From Reyranella massiliensis 521 (GTDB lineage Bacteria; Pseudomonadota; Alphaproteobacteria; Reyranellales; Reyranellaceae): a stretch of 64,000 nt of DNA. Each line of letters begins with the position of its first letter. Position 1 is the first letter of the stretch. Location: the NCBI RefSeq assembly GCF_000312425.1, contig NZ_HE997181.1, forward strand, positions 2,270,260 through 2,334,259, read 5' to 3'. The position numbers and the translations under genes were made by a program. Below are positions 27,190 through 36,227 of the stretch, one piece after another. The notes below the pieces were generated by a model. It worked only from the letters and a program-made list of their open reading frames with translations, had not been told where the DNA came from and did no database searches.

Positions 27190-27543
27190 TCAGACCAGCG
27201 GCACGTAGTCGTATTCACCCACCCCTTGCATGATCAGAAACGTGAGGGACACCTGCCCGCCGTTGGTGACGAGATGCGGCCGGCCTGCCGCGGCCACGAA
27301 GCTTTCTCCAGGTTGCAGGATCACTTCCTGCTTGGGCTCCTGCAAAAAGAGCCGCATCGTGCCTTGCAGCACATAGAAAGTGTCGCTGATATTGCTGTGA
27401 GAGTGCCACGGCACCTTCTGCGTCGGTGACAGTTGCAGCTCCGCGATCCGGAAACCCGGCCGCTGCAGATGGTAGGCACGCCGCTCGACCTCATAGAGAT
27501 GGCTGGCGTCCTTGACGGGCTCGCGCTTGCTTTCTGCTCTCAT
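27190..27543 (-). CDS. Cupin-domain protein
   Basis: 117-residue single cupin barrel. The metal-site motifs are visible as PWHSHSNISDTFYVLQG (two His and a loosely placed Glu/Thr region) and the later GRPHLVTNG, which supplies the third His. Small cupins of this type may act as sensors or as dioxygenase/isomerase-like enzymes; the function is unknown. Transcribed away from the GST gene, from a short shared upstream region (27544-27632). Confidence 0.85.
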   Translation of the reverse strand: MRAESKREPVKDASHLYEVERRAYHLQRPGFRIAELQLSPTQKVPWHSHSNISDTFYVLQGTMRLFLQEPKQEVILQPGESFVAAAGRPHLVTNGGQVSLTFLIMQGVGEYDYVPLV

Positions 27544-27632
27544 GAGACACCTCTACCGCCCCGGACAAGAAGGCCTTAGAAGCGTGATCCTCGGCGCGGC
27601 AAAAATCCAGCCGACCGTACAGGAAAGTGAAC

Positions 27633-28277
27633 ATGCTTACGATCTATGGCGTCTACCGCTCACGCGCTTCACGCAACATCTGGCTGGCCGAAGAACTCGG
27701 CATCCCCTTCAAGCATGTGCCGGTGATCCAGCACTACCGCGAGCCGAAACCGGCCGGCATGCTGCACACGCGCTCGCCGGAATTCCTCGCCGTGAATCCC
27801 AACGGCCATATTCCCTCGGTCGATGACGACGGTCTGGTCCTGCACGAATCGCTGGCCATCAACCTCTATCTCGCCCGCAAGCACGGCGGCCCGCTCGCGC
27901 CGAAGGATATCGCCGAGGAAGGCCAGATGGGCATGTGGGCGCTGTGGGCGGCCACCGAGATCGAGGAGCGCGCGCTCACCATCCTCTACAATCGCGTCGG
28001 CAACCCCTGGGGGACGAAGGACCTCAAGGCAGCCGATGCTGCCGTCGAGGCGTTGAAGGGGCCGTTCTCGGTCCTCGATCGAGCGCTCGCCAACGGCTTC
28101 CTGGTCGGCGGCCGGTTCACCGTGGCCGACATCAATACCGCCGAAGTCGTACGCTATGCCCTGGCCGCCCCCGAGCTGTTCGAGGCAGCGCCAAAGGTCA
28201 AAGCCTGGCTCGCGACCTGTCAGGCGCGGCCGGCCTTCAAGAAGATGTGGGCCGCCCGAGACCAGGAGCCGGCCTAG
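27633..28277 (+). CDS. Glutathione S-transferase family protein
   Basis: 214-residue GST. The thioredoxin-like domain begins MLTIYGVYRSRASRN, with Ser/Arg near the expected catalytic position, then VNPNGHIPSVDDDG and LHESLAINLYLAR, the glutathione-binding loop. The all-helical C-terminal domain contains LVGGRFTVADINTAEV, a standard N-capping motif. The ATG at 27633 has AGGAAAG seven bases upstream; a GTG at 27627 is less likely. Substrate unknown; nearby genes do not show a clear pathway. Confidence 0.9.
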   Translation: MLTIYGVYRSRASRNIWLAEELGIPFKHVPVIQHYREPKPAGMLHTRSPEFLAVNPNGHIPSVDDDGLVLHESLAINLYLARKHGGPLAPKDIAEEGQMGMWALWAATEIEERALTILYNRVGNPWGTKDLKAADAAVEALKGPFSVLDRALANGFLVGGRFTVADINTAEVVRYALAAPELFEAAPKVKAWLATCQARPAFKKMWAARDQEPA

Positions 28278-28287
28278 CCGTCGGCCT

Positions 28288-28797
28288 TCAATCCTTGGAA
28301 GCAGGTGCCAGGGCGGCGAGGCGCGCCTTGGCGCCCGCGACCGCTTCCGGCGAGAACTGGTCGGAATACTTCAGTACGATTTGCTCGCCCGCCATCTCGG
28401 CGAGACCGTTCGCGACAAGGAGTTCGAAACCTTCGCTGGGTTCCTTGCTGCGGGCCCAGTCTTCGAGGCAGGCAACCAGTCCCTTGGACTTCAGCTTCAT
28501 GCGCGTTCTGCTGGCGCGGGTCGCGCGGCCGTTCTTCTCGCTCAGGAGCTGTTCGTAGGCGGCCAGCGTCTCGTAGAAATCGCGATGCAGCGGCTCGGTT
28601 TGCCCCGCACCTTCCAGCGTGCAGAGGCGCCGAAATGCCTCCTGCCACACGTCATCGCGCCCCAGTCTCCGGGCATTCTGCATCAAGACGCGCAGCGCCG
28701 CCGGATCGTCGTAGGCCGAGATCGGCTTGGCCATCTTCTGCTTCACCGGCACAGGCGGCTTCTCGGCTGGGGCCTGCTTCGCTGGGCTCTTGCTCAT
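28288..28797 (-). CDS. Hypothetical protein with Lys/Pro-rich N terminus
   Basis: 169 residues, family not recognised. The first 30 residues (Ala, Lys and Pro rich, PAKQAPAEKPPVP) look disordered. The rest is helical, with LRVLMQNARRLGRDDVWQEA and FYETLAAYEQLLSEKNGRATRASR. The C-terminal part repeats charged/hydrophobic helices. The start ATG at 28797 has AGGAGCTG before it. Function and partners are not visible; convergent with the GST gene across 10 bases. Confidence 0.6.
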   Translation of the reverse strand: MSKSPAKQAPAEKPPVPVKQKMAKPISAYDDPAALRVLMQNARRLGRDDVWQEAFRRLCTLEGAGQTEPLHRDFYETLAAYEQLLSEKNGRATRASRTRMKLKSKGLVACLEDWARSKEPSEGFELLVANGLAEMAGEQIVLKYSDQFSPEAVAGAKARLAALAPASKD

Positions 28798-29004
28798 GGC
28801 AGCTCCTGAACGCTTGTCCGGCACTGGATGTGCAAGAAAAGCGAGCATACCACATGCCAGGCAGGACTTGCGACGTCGCCGTCATCGTCGGCGACCAGTA
28901 CCGTCGAGCCCGGCCCTTTTAGCCACGGCTCGATCTGGTCACGCGTCCGCGGTGGCCCTCGAACGGCCGAAAGAAATCCGGCCGTGCGGGGCGGATGATG
29001 AGTG
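28798..29004. other. Intergenic spacer with short inverted repeats
   Basis: 207 bases without a credible gene. It contains GTCGCCG/CGGCGAC arms (28875-28881 and 28889-28895) and ACGGCCG/CGGCCGT arms (28963-28969 and 28979-28985). The second could form a hairpin downstream of the GNAT gene at 29005 on the minus strand, but there is no T-tract, so it is not called a terminator. Confidence 0.4.
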
Positions 29005-29460
29005 TCACGCCGCCAGCACCAGCCGGTCGTTGGTCACGGCGAATCCGAAATTCTCGTAGAACCTTTTGGCTGCGCGGTCACCGACAACGGCTTCGACCTG
29101 CACGGCACGGCGCTGGCGCGACCACTCGACGGCAGCAGCCAGCAGGCGCCGACCGATACGCCGGCCGCGCTGATCCGCTCGGACCACCAGATTGTCGACC
29201 TCGATCACCTTGTGGGCGCCGCTTCCTTCCAGCGGCACTAGGCGCGTCATCAGCACCGCCACGGCGAGGACCCCGAACTCGCTTTGCGCCACCAGCAAGG
29301 TCGTGCCGGGGGTCTCCAGCCAGGTCAGCACCTGATCGCGGGCATGGGCCTGGTCGTCCAGGAGCTCGCACAGCTCCTCGGTGTCACGCGGCCCGGCCAG
29401 CCGCACGCGGATCGCCAACGGCGCCGCCGCCGGTTCCAACTCTGCTTCGATGATCGACAT
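29005..29460 (-). CDS. GNAT-family N-acetyltransferase
   Basis: 151-residue acetyltransferase. The conserved acetyl-CoA site is in DNLVVRADQRGRRIGRRLLA (motif A, R/Q-x-x-G-x-G/A type) followed by KRFYENFGFAV, the terminal signature with Tyr. Substrate unknown. It is transcribed away from a second GNAT gene 234 bases to the right; the two share little detailed sequence, so recent duplication is not obvious. Confidence 0.88.
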   Translation of the reverse strand: MSIIEAELEPAAAPLAIRVRLAGPRDTEELCELLDDQAHARDQVLTWLETPGTTLLVAQSEFGVLAVAVLMTRLVPLEGSGAHKVIEVDNLVVRADQRGRRIGRRLLAAAVEWSRQRRAVQVEAVVGDRAAKRFYENFGFAVTNDRLVLAA

Positions 29461-29510
29461 CTCGTCCTCCGATTTGCGGTCCCGCCGCGGCCCGGAGGCA
29501 AGGTCTAGAA

Positions 29511-29542
29511 ACGAAGAAGCCGCCGGGAGCGGCGGCTTTCGT
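29511..29542. repeat. Long bulged inverted repeat (hairpin) between two GNAT genes
   Basis: Left arm ACGAAGAAGCCGCC and right arm GGCGGCTTTCGT pair as 12 base pairs with a 2-base bulge around a GGGAGC loop. It lies between divergent genes, so it should not terminate either. Possible readings are a small-RNA terminator, a regulatory hairpin in a leader, or a repeated intergenic element. It is followed at 29545-29554 by the palindrome GGTCATGACC. Confidence 0.45.
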
Positions 29543-29544
29543 CA

Positions 29545-29554
29545 GGTCATGACC
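29545..29554. promoter_or_regulatory. Perfect 10-bp palindrome GGTCATGACC
   Basis: Perfect palindrome upstream of the right-hand GNAT gene; a half-site GGTCATG recurs at 29611. A possible protein-binding site, although short palindromes are expected by chance in 64 kb. Confidence 0.25.
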
Positions 29555-29694
29555 ATTCGCGCCGCCTATGTAAGCGACGTAAAATACCAACCCTTCTGGA
29601 GCAGGTTCACGGTCATGCTTACTTTATACGGCTACGCCTCGATCGCTGTCAAATCGTTCGACAGCTCAGCCGCCGCAAGTGGCACTATCGTCGT

Positions 29695-30120
29695 ATGCAG
29701 GATGATCGACAGAAACCGACACCCTCCTCGATCAAATGGCGGGGTTCCTTCACCAATCGCGAGCTGAACGCGCTTCATGCCGAAGGCTTCGGGCACAGGC
29801 TTCTGCAGGATGACTGGGTGGCGCAGGTCGAGCGCCACAGCCTCGGTTGGGTCTGCCTGCGCCACGAGGGCCGGTTGGTCGGCTTCGTCAATGTCGCGTG
29901 GGATGGCGGCGTGCACGCCTTCCTCCTCGACACCGTGGTTGCCGAGCCGATGAGGCGACAGGGTCTCGCGACATCGCTGGTCGAAGAAGCGGTCCGACAA
30001 GCAAAGGCCAGCGGCTGCGAATGGCTGCATGTGGATTTCGACCCGCATCTGCGTGACTTCTATTTCAACGCGTGCGGCTTTCGCCCCACGGATGCGGGCG
30101 TGATCCAGCTTCAGACTTAA
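29695..30120 (+). CDS. GNAT-family N-acetyltransferase
   Basis: 141-residue acetyltransferase. LDTVVAEPMRRQGLATSLVEEAV holds the acetyl-CoA-binding motif A (R/Q-x-x-G-x-A), and LRDFYFNACGF is the terminal Tyr signature. The middle RHEGRLVGFVNVAWDGG resembles enzymes acting on amines or peptides. Start ATG at 29695; the upstream region holds the hairpin and palindrome listed separately. No partner gene indicates a substrate. Confidence 0.88.
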   Translation: MQDDRQKPTPSSIKWRGSFTNRELNALHAEGFGHRLLQDDWVAQVERHSLGWVCLRHEGRLVGFVNVAWDGGVHAFLLDTVVAEPMRRQGLATSLVEEAVRQAKASGCEWLHVDFDPHLRDFYFNACGFRPTDAGVIQLQT

Positions 30121-30346
30121 GAGCTTTCGCGTCACTCCTTAAGGAAGTCGCCCAGCCTGTCGAAGGCGCGCTCCATCGCCGAGCGGCGGCGCGATATCCA
30201 ACGCTCCGCCTGATCGAGCGCCGTCGAATTCAGGTGCGGACACGCGCTGCCTTTACCGAGCGCACCAGGCCGCTCGTTTCGAGAATCCTGCAGATGCTGC
30301 AGCACCGACGGCAGCGCCACCTCGATAGAAATTACCTAAGTGCTCC
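30121..30346. other. Intergenic region of 226 bases
   Basis: No convincing gene. A 62-codon frame on the minus strand (30132-30320, GTG start) ends in RAFDRLGDFLKE, but it has no recognisable domain or clear ribosome-binding site. Base composition is like the coding regions, so a decayed gene is possible. Confidence 0.4.
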
Positions 30347-31288
30347 CTACTCTGCCGCGACAGCCATCGCCTGCTTGAGGCCGGGCATGGTGAAGCCGAG
30401 CTTGTCGAGCTTGGCGATCATGTCCTTGCCCACCTTCTCGTCGAGATCGACGAGCGGCGGACGGACCGGCGTCCAGGCCGCATCGCTGCCATAGTGCGCG
30501 ATGACGTACTTCAGCGCCGGGATCATCACGTAACCCTGCATGACGCCGCGGACCTCGTTGATCCAGGCCTGCAGCTTCTCGCCTTCCGGTGTCGCGTAGG
30601 TCTTGTAGGTCTCCGCGATCTTGCCCGGATTGATGTTGGCCGTGGCGCTGATGCAGCCCGCGCCGCCCGACTTGATGTTCTCGATCAGCGGCTTCTCGTT
30701 GCCGGAGAAGACATCGAAGCCGTCCTTGGCGAAGGCATCGATCATGCTCTTGGTGTGCGGCCAGTCGTCGGACGAATCCTTCATGCCCGCGATCTGCTTC
30801 GGATAGGCCTTCATCAGCCGCTCGACCAGCTTATGGGTGATCGGCACGGCCGAGACCGGCGGGATGTGATAGAGATAGACGCGCAGGCGGTCGTCGCCGA
30901 CCCGCTGCACGACTTCGGAGAAGAAACGGAACAGCCCCTCCTCCGGAACGCCCTTGTAGTAGAAGGGCGGCAGCATGAGCACGCCGCCGACGCCGTGCTT
31001 GGTCGCATGCGCGCTGACTTCGGCCGCTTCGTTGATCGAGCAGGCGCCGGTGCCCGGCATCATGCGATCGGTCGGCACGCCCGCCGCAACGATCGCGTCC
31101 AGGAGCCCCATACGCTCCTTGGCCGACATCGAATTGGCTTCCGAATTGGTGCCGAACACGGCCAGGCCGCAATCCTGGCTGATCAGCCACTTGCAATGTG
31201 CGATGAAGCGGCCGACGTCCGGCGACAGGTCACGCTTGAAGGGGGTGACGACCGGCGAAAGAACGCCTTTGATCCGCGCTGCGGCCAT
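30347..31288 (-). CDS. Dihydrodipicolinate synthase/N-acetylneuraminate lyase family aldolase
   Basis: 313-residue class I aldolase (TIM barrel) of the DapA family. The Schiff-base lysine is Lys170 in IAGMKDSSDD, and the helper Tyr140 is in VYLYHIPPV. The usual GTTGE loop reads GTNSEANSMS, so the substrate pocket differs from DapA. The family includes enzymes splitting 2-keto-sugar acids or keto acids; a house-keeping role in lysine synthesis is unlikely. Divergent from the FumA-type hydrolase gene; a short shared upstream region suggests joint control. Confidence 0.85.
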   Translation of the reverse strand: MAAARIKGVLSPVVTPFKRDLSPDVGRFIAHCKWLISQDCGLAVFGTNSEANSMSAKERMGLLDAIVAAGVPTDRMMPGTGACSINEAAEVSAHATKHGVGGVLMLPPFYYKGVPEEGLFRFFSEVVQRVGDDRLRVYLYHIPPVSAVPITHKLVERLMKAYPKQIAGMKDSSDDWPHTKSMIDAFAKDGFDVFSGNEKPLIENIKSGGAGCISATANINPGKIAETYKTYATPEGEKLQAWINEVRGVMQGYVMIPALKYVIAHYGSDAAWTPVRPPLVDLDEKVGKDMIAKLDKLGFTMPGLKQAMAVAAE

Positions 31289-31348
31289 GATTTGATTTCT
31301 CCCAGGGAGTGGCGCGCCTTTTCTGCAACGAAGCGCCGGAGACGTCCA

Positions 31349-32488
31349 GTGCCACCATCGCTTAGCGAGATTCTTCCCGAAGACGGCACTGCCGGCACCC
31401 TGGTTGGGCGGCTTTGGCGCAAGGGAAAGCCGGCCGGCCCGGCGGTCGTTGCCGTGCGTGCGGAGGGCGTGTTCGATCTCTCCGCGACGGTGCCGACGAT
31501 GGCCGACCTCTGCAACGCGCCGGATCCAGCAGGCCTCGCGCGCAATTCACCCGGGGAGCGGATCGGACCGCTGCAGGATCTGGTTGGCGACCTGCTGGCC
31601 CCCGTCGACCTGCAGGCCATCAAGGCCGCCGGCGTCACCTTCGCCGTCAGCCTGCTGGAGCGCTTGATCGAGGAACACGCGAAGGGCGATCCCGGTCGCG
31701 CCGAGCAGGTGCGCGGAGAGCTGAACACGATCATCGGCGCCGACGTCAGCACCATCAAACCGGGCTCACCCGAGGCCGATGCGCTGAAGAAGACGTTGAT
31801 GGCCCGCGGCGCCTGGTCGCCGTATCTCGAAGTCGGCATCGGCCCCTACGCCGAAATCTTCACCAAGGCGCCGCCGATGGCCGCCGTCGGCTATGGCGCC
31901 GAGATCGGCATTCGCTCCGACTCGGACTGGAACAACCCCGAACCGGAAGTCACGTTGATCGTGAGTGCCAAGGGCCAGATCGTCGGCGCTACCCTCGGCA
32001 ACGATGTGAATCTGCGCGACATCGAAGGCCGCAGCGCACTGCTCCTGGGCATCGCCAAGGACAACAACGCCTCTTGCGCGATCGGTCCTTTCATCCGGCT
32101 TTTCGATTCGACCTTCACGCTCGACGATGTGCGTCAGGCCAAGGTTGAATTGGAAGTGACCGGACCCGACCAGTTCCGCCTGCGCGGCCAGAGCGATCTT
32201 TCCAAGATCAGCCGCGATCCGACCGATCTCGTCCGGCAAGCCATGGGTGGCGCGCATCAGTATCCCGACGGCATGGCCCTGATGACCGGCACACTGTTTG
32301 CGCCGACGGAACCGCGCAAGCCGGGTGGCACGGGCTTCACGCATATGGTCGGCGATCTCGTTTCGATCCGCTCGCCCAAGCTCGGCACCCTCACCAACAA
32401 GGTGAATCATTGCGACAAGATCCCGCCCTGGACCTTCGGCACCACCGCATTGATGCGGAACCTCGCCGCGAGAGGATTGCTCCGGTGA
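31349..32488 (+). CDS. Fumarylacetoacetate hydrolase family protein
   Basis: About 379 residues, with a GTG start at 31349 (GGAGA seven bases upstream); it opens VPPSLSEILPEDGTAG. The C-terminal catalytic part resembles the FAH fold (VGYGAEIGIRSDSDWNNPEPEVTLIV with metal-binding acidic residues, then GNDVNLRDIEGRSALLL and GFTHMVGDLVSIRSPKLGTL). Members hydrolyse or decarboxylate acylpyruvates or hydrate ketopentenoates; the exact reaction is unknown. Followed by an amidase through a GTGA overlap, pointing to a catabolic unit with the DapA-like aldolase. Confidence 0.82.
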   Translation: MPPSLSEILPEDGTAGTLVGRLWRKGKPAGPAVVAVRAEGVFDLSATVPTMADLCNAPDPAGLARNSPGERIGPLQDLVGDLLAPVDLQAIKAAGVTFAVSLLERLIEEHAKGDPGRAEQVRGELNTIIGADVSTIKPGSPEADALKKTLMARGAWSPYLEVGIGPYAEIFTKAPPMAAVGYGAEIGIRSDSDWNNPEPEVTLIVSAKGQIVGATLGNDVNLRDIEGRSALLLGIAKDNNASCAIGPFIRLFDSTFTLDDVRQAKVELEVTGPDQFRLRGQSDLSKISRDPTDLVRQAMGGAHQYPDGMALMTGTLFAPTEPRKPGGTGFTHMVGDLVSIRSPKLGTLTNKVNHCDKIPPWTFGTTALMRNLAARGLLR

Positions 32489-33909
32489 CCGACCTTACCC
32501 GCTTATCTGCGTCCGAGCTGCGCACCCGCATCGACTCCAGGGAAATCTCTCCCGTCGAGCTCACCGATGCCGTACTGGCGCGAGCGGAGAAGCTGCAACC
32601 TGTCCTGAACTGCTTCGTCACGCTAGTCCCGGAGCTGGCGCGCGCCGCCGCCCAGCAAGCCGAAGCCGCGGTCGTGAAAGGCGAAAAGATCGGCCTGCTG
32701 CACGGCATTCCCTTCGCCGCCAAGGACCTCGTGAACACCTCCGGTGTACGCACCACCTTCGGTTCGCTGTTGCACGAGGGCAATGTCCCGAAGGACGATG
32801 CCGTCTGCGCCGCGCGCCTGAAGCAGGCCGGCGCGATCCTGTTCGGCAAGACCACGACCCCCGAGTTCGGCCACAAGGCGTTGACCGACGCGCCGTTGTT
32901 TGGCCGCACGCGCAATGCCTGGAGTGCAGAACATACGTCGGGCGGGTCGAGCGGAGGCGCTGCGGTTGCCGTGGCGGCCGGCATCGGCCCGATTGGCATT
33001 GCCACCGACGGCGGCGGCTCGACCCGCATTCCTGCGGCCGCCAACGGCATGGTCGGCCTCAAGCAGAGCAACGGTGTCATCCCGCACAGCCAGGTAGCCG
33101 ATGCCTTCGGCAACTACACCTACGTCACGCCGATGACGCGCACGGTGATGGATACGGCGCTGATGCTCCAGGCCATGGCGGGGCCGCATCCCTCCGACCC
33201 CTGGTCGATTGGTGTCGCGCCGCAAGACTATCTCGCGGCGGCACGCGCCGAAGGTGATCTCAAGGGCAAACGCATCCTCTACAGCCTGACCTTGGGCAAC
33301 ACCGTCGTTGCGAAGGACGTGCGCGTGGCCTTCGAGCAGGCGCTGGTCCGTTTGCGCGAACTGGGCGCCGAGCTGATCGAGCTCACCGAAGCACTGCCGG
33401 ACATGGAGCCGGTGTGGAAGGTCATCAACCACACGACCTGGCGCGCGCGCTTCGACGAGATGATCCGGCGTGACGGCAATCGCATGTCGACCTCGCTGGT
33501 GCGTCAGGTCGCGATGGCTTCCGACTGGTCGGGCACCGACTATCAGCGCGCGATGTTCCAGCGCAGCGAACTCTTCCGCATGGTCCAGCGCTGGTTCGAG
33601 ACAGCCGACTATCTCGTGACGCCCACCCTCTCTCGGACGGCCCTGCCGATCGACCAGGACCTGTTCGATCCCATCGACATCGACGGTGTCGAGGTGGGCG
33701 AGCTCCGGCGCAACTGGTTCCCCTACACCATGCCCTTCAACATCACCGGCCACCCGGCCCTGTCGCTCTGCTGCGGTTACGACACCAAGGGCCTGCCCAT
33801 CGGCCTGCAGTTCGTGGGCCGCTTCCGCGACGAAGCATCCGTGCTGCACGCTGCAGCGCTCTATGAGGCCAGCGAGAGGTGGCTCGATCGATGGCCCGCC
33901 CTGGATTGA
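32485..33909 (+). CDS. Amidase (amidase-signature family)
   Basis: 474-residue serine hydrolase for an amide. The Ser-cisSer-Lys triad is visible: Lys80 in PFAAKDLVN, Ser155 in TSGGSSGGA and Ser179 in DGGGSTRIP. Start is GTG at 32485, overlapping the previous stop in GTGA; an upstream frame from 32410 lies inside that gene. Enzymes of this family also include aryl-amidases and GatA; the lack of gatB/gatC nearby argues against GatA. Substrate unknown. Confidence 0.92.
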   Translation: MTDLTRLSASELRTRIDSREISPVELTDAVLARAEKLQPVLNCFVTLVPELARAAAQQAEAAVVKGEKIGLLHGIPFAAKDLVNTSGVRTTFGSLLHEGNVPKDDAVCAARLKQAGAILFGKTTTPEFGHKALTDAPLFGRTRNAWSAEHTSGGSSGGAAVAVAAGIGPIGIATDGGGSTRIPAAANGMVGLKQSNGVIPHSQVADAFGNYTYVTPMTRTVMDTALMLQAMAGPHPSDPWSIGVAPQDYLAAARAEGDLKGKRILYSLTLGNTVVAKDVRVAFEQALVRLRELGAELIELTEALPDMEPVWKVINHTTWRARFDEMIRRDGNRMSTSLVRQVAMASDWSGTDYQRAMFQRSELFRMVQRWFETADYLVTPTLSRTALPIDQDLFDPIDIDGVEVGELRRNWFPYTMPFNITGHPALSLCCGYDTKGLPIGLQFVGRFRDEASVLHAAALYEASERWLDRWPALD

Positions 33910-34634
33910 AGGCGGCGCCGCCACGGCGTCGCCCTCCTCCGCTCACCGCAGAGGAAATCCAGGCCAGAGTGTTGCACCGCGACGGATTGATCCTGGTGAT
34001 CGACAAGCCGGCCGGGCTTGCCGTGCATGCAGGCCCCAGCGGTGCACCCAATCTCGAGGAATGCTTCGACGACCTGCGTTTTGGGCTGCCGCGGCCACCG
34101 TCACTCGCCCATCGGCTGGATGCCGATACGGCGGGCGTGCTGGTGCTGGGCCGGCATCCCAAGGCGCTGGCGAAGCTCGGCCGCCTCTTCTCGGGGCGCG
34201 ATACTGAGAAGACCTATTGGGCCGTCGTCGAGGGCGCACCACCGGAAGAGGAAGGCGCGTTCGACATGCCGCTCCTCAAGGTCAACACGCGCAGCGGCTG
34301 GTCGGTGAAAGTGTCCTCCAAGGGCCAGCCGTCGCTGACGCGCTACAAGGTGCTGGGGCACGGGCCGGGCATCACTTGGCTGGAGCTCAAGCCCGAAACC
34401 GGCCGCACGCACCAAATCCGCGTCCATTGCGCCGCGGCAGGCTGCCCGGTGATCGCCGATCGGCTCTATGGCACGGCCGAGCCGAACAAGCAGCTCCACC
34501 TGCAGTCCCACGGCATCGTCCTGCCGCTCTCCCAGACCAAACCGCCGATTGTCGTCACTGCTCCGCCGCCACCGCACATGCTGGCCGCGCTCCAGGCGTG
34601 CGGTTTCAGTCCCGAGCCGTCACCCACACCCTGA
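33891..34634 (+). CDS. RluA-family RNA pseudouridine synthase
   Basis: About 247 residues; converts a uridine in rRNA or tRNA to pseudouridine. The catalytic Asp77 sits in AHRLDADTAGVLV. Further motifs are DKPAGLAVHAG near the start, LELKPETGRTHQIRVH, and GCPVIADRLYG. A short arginine/proline-rich start precedes the domain, and no S4 domain is seen, so it resembles RluA/TruC rather than RluC/D. The start could be GTG at 33879 or ATG at 33891; both overlap the amidase end. Its end overlaps the convergent gene at 34606 by 29 bases. Confidence 0.9.
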   Translation: MARPGLKAAPPRRRPPPLTAEEIQARVLHRDGLILVIDKPAGLAVHAGPSGAPNLEECFDDLRFGLPRPPSLAHRLDADTAGVLVLGRHPKALAKLGRLFSGRDTEKTYWAVVEGAPPEEEGAFDMPLLKVNTRSGWSVKVSSKGQPSLTRYKVLGHGPGITWLELKPETGRTHQIRVHCAAAGCPVIADRLYGTAEPNKQLHLQSHGIVLPLSQTKPPIVVTAPPPPHMLAALQACGFSPEPSPTP

Positions 34635-35268
34635 CGGGATCGCCGGCCTCGAAGCCGGCAGCGACCGCCGCTTCGAGTTCCTGGCCGGACTCGTAGCCCA
34701 CCAGCGGCAAGCGCGGGAAAGTCTGCGATGCGAGAAGGATCAGCGAGCGCCATACGGCTGTGGCATCGGCAGTCTCCGCCACCACGTTGGAAAGCCCGAC
34801 CACGCCCTCGGCACGATAGAGCATGCCGCCCGCCACGACCCTGTAGCCGCGCCGACCGGCGAACATGGCGAAGTTCGGATCGTCGAAGGGCAATGGCGAT
34901 GTCGCCTCGGTTTCGCGTGTCCAGACGATATCCGTGGACGGACCTCCGGCCGGCATGGTGCCGCGTATCCATTGCGCCTCGAACAGCACATCGAAGCCGC
35001 GGCGCGACAGGTCGAGCGTGCTGAAACTGTCCTTCACCGACCATCGGCCGGGCAGGTGCGACTTCAGCATGATGTCGATGGCGCTGCGCTGTTCCTCCAG
35101 CGCCTCCTCCCCGACCTCCAATGTCACGGCGTTAGGGTAGAAACGCGGGACGGTCTCGGCATTGACCCAGATCGGCGGCAGAAAGCGCCCGGGCTTGCCG
35201 TGCGCGCGGCAGACCGCATCGCACCAGCGAGCATTGTTGAGAGCGGCCGCGCGGGTCCAGTCTCTCAA
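34606..35268 (-). CDS. Hypothetical protein (GNAT-like), coupled to the ABC permease
   Basis: 220 residues. It starts with TTG at 35268, overlapping the permease stop in TTGA; there is no ATG until much later, so TTG is the only reasonable start. The N terminus ([20 protein letters not shown], 20 residues) and the C-terminal YRAEGVVGLSNVV and LVGYESGQELEAAVAAGF look like an acetyltransferase-type fold, but no clear acetyl-CoA motif is visible. Probably last gene of the ABC operon. Convergent overlap with the pseudouridine synthase. Confidence 0.6.
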   Translation of the reverse strand: MRDWTRAAALNNARWCDAVCRAHGKPGRFLPPIWVNAETVPRFYPNAVTLEVGEEALEEQRSAIDIMLKSHLPGRWSVKDSFSTLDLSRRGFDVLFEAQWIRGTMPAGGPSTDIVWTRETEATSPLPFDDPNFAMFAGRRGYRVVAGGMLYRAEGVVGLSNVVAETADATAVWRSLILLASQTFPRLPLVGYESGQELEAAVAAGFEAGDPVRVWVTARD

Positions 35269-36227
35269 GCGCGCACTTCTTCGCGCTGGAAGATCACGTA
35301 GGCCGCGGCAAAGACCACGATCATGCCGGCGACGAGGCCCGTGACCTGCGGCCAGATCAGGAGCACGCTCTGATCGAAGGGCAATGGCGCGCCCATGATC
35401 GCCCCGCGCATCTGGCTGGGCAGCATCGGGCCCAAGGTGCGTGTTTCCGGGCTGAGCAGGCCGAGCACGGCTTCACTGAACAAGGTGCCGGGCGACAGGC
35501 GCATCAGGCCGAGGCCCATCGACTGCACGGCGGCATAGTCGTCGATGCTCCTGATCTCGGAGGGCGCGAGGCTGATCAGCAGCGCGCCGGCGAGCTGCGG
35601 CCAGAGAATGAAGAAGAACAGCCAGACACCCAGCGCACAGAGCGCCGACGTCGCGGTCGAGCGAAAGATCACTGAAAAGAGCATGGCAATGGCGAGCCAG
35701 ACGCCGCCGTAGGCGATGGCTACCACAAGGAAGCTCAGTCCTCGCGCCACTTCGACTCCCCGCGGGGGCACTCCCAGCAGCAGGAGCCCCGCCCCCAGCA
35801 CGATCAGCCACAGCGCCACCAGGGCGACCGCAAGCGTCGCCAACCCGCCCAGGAACTTTCCGAGCAGCAGTGCATCCCGGTAGATCGGCTGGGACAGTAC
35901 GCGGCTGAGCGTCCGGCGGTTGAACTCGCTGTTCACCGCATCGAAGCCGAGCCCGATGGCCATCAACGGAATGATGAAGTTGAGCGCGGCCGTGAAGGAG
36001 ATGCCGACCTGCTCCGATTCGAGCGTAAAGATGCGCAGGAAGATGAAGGAATTGGGATCGACGACGGTCCGCAGCGTCTGCAGCGACGTGGCGACCGGGA
36101 ACGCCCCGAACACGATCACGAACAGCATCAGCACCATCATGCGGGCGCTGGAGAGGTGATCGGCAAACTCCTTCATGAAGACCGGGCCAAGGCCCGTGAA
36201 CGGAGACCCCTCGCGGCTACGCGGCAT
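35265..36227 (-). CDS. ABC-2 type transporter permease
   Basis: 320-residue inner-membrane subunit with six or so hydrophobic stretches (about 25-45, 70-90, 135-160, 175-200, 205-230, 290-310), and a periplasmic loop near 45-65. The [14 protein letters not shown]-like helices and [23 protein letters not shown] intracellular segment fit NosY/ABC-2 exporters. It overlaps the ATPase gene by 11 bases. The transported molecule is unknown. Confidence 0.88.
   Translation of the reverse strand: MPRSREGSPFTGLGPVFMKEFADHLSSARMMVLMLFVIVFGAFPVATSLQTLRTVVDPNSFIFLRIFTLESEQVGISFTAALNFIIPLMAIGLGFDAVNSEFNRRTLSRVLSQPIYRDALLLGKFLGGLATLAVALVALWLIVLGAGLLLLGVPPRGVEVARGLSFLVVAIAYGGVWLAIAMLFSVIFRSTATSALCALGVWLFFFILWPQLAGALLISLAPSEIRSIDDYAAVQSMGLGLMRLSPGTLFSEAVLGLLSPETRTLGPMLPSQMRGAIMGAPLPFDQSVLLIWPQVTGLVAGMIVVFAAAYVIFQREEVRA

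Noticed and set aside
30132-30320. Small minus-strand frame (62 codons)
   Set aside because: GTG start with no good ribosome site, no recognisable domain.
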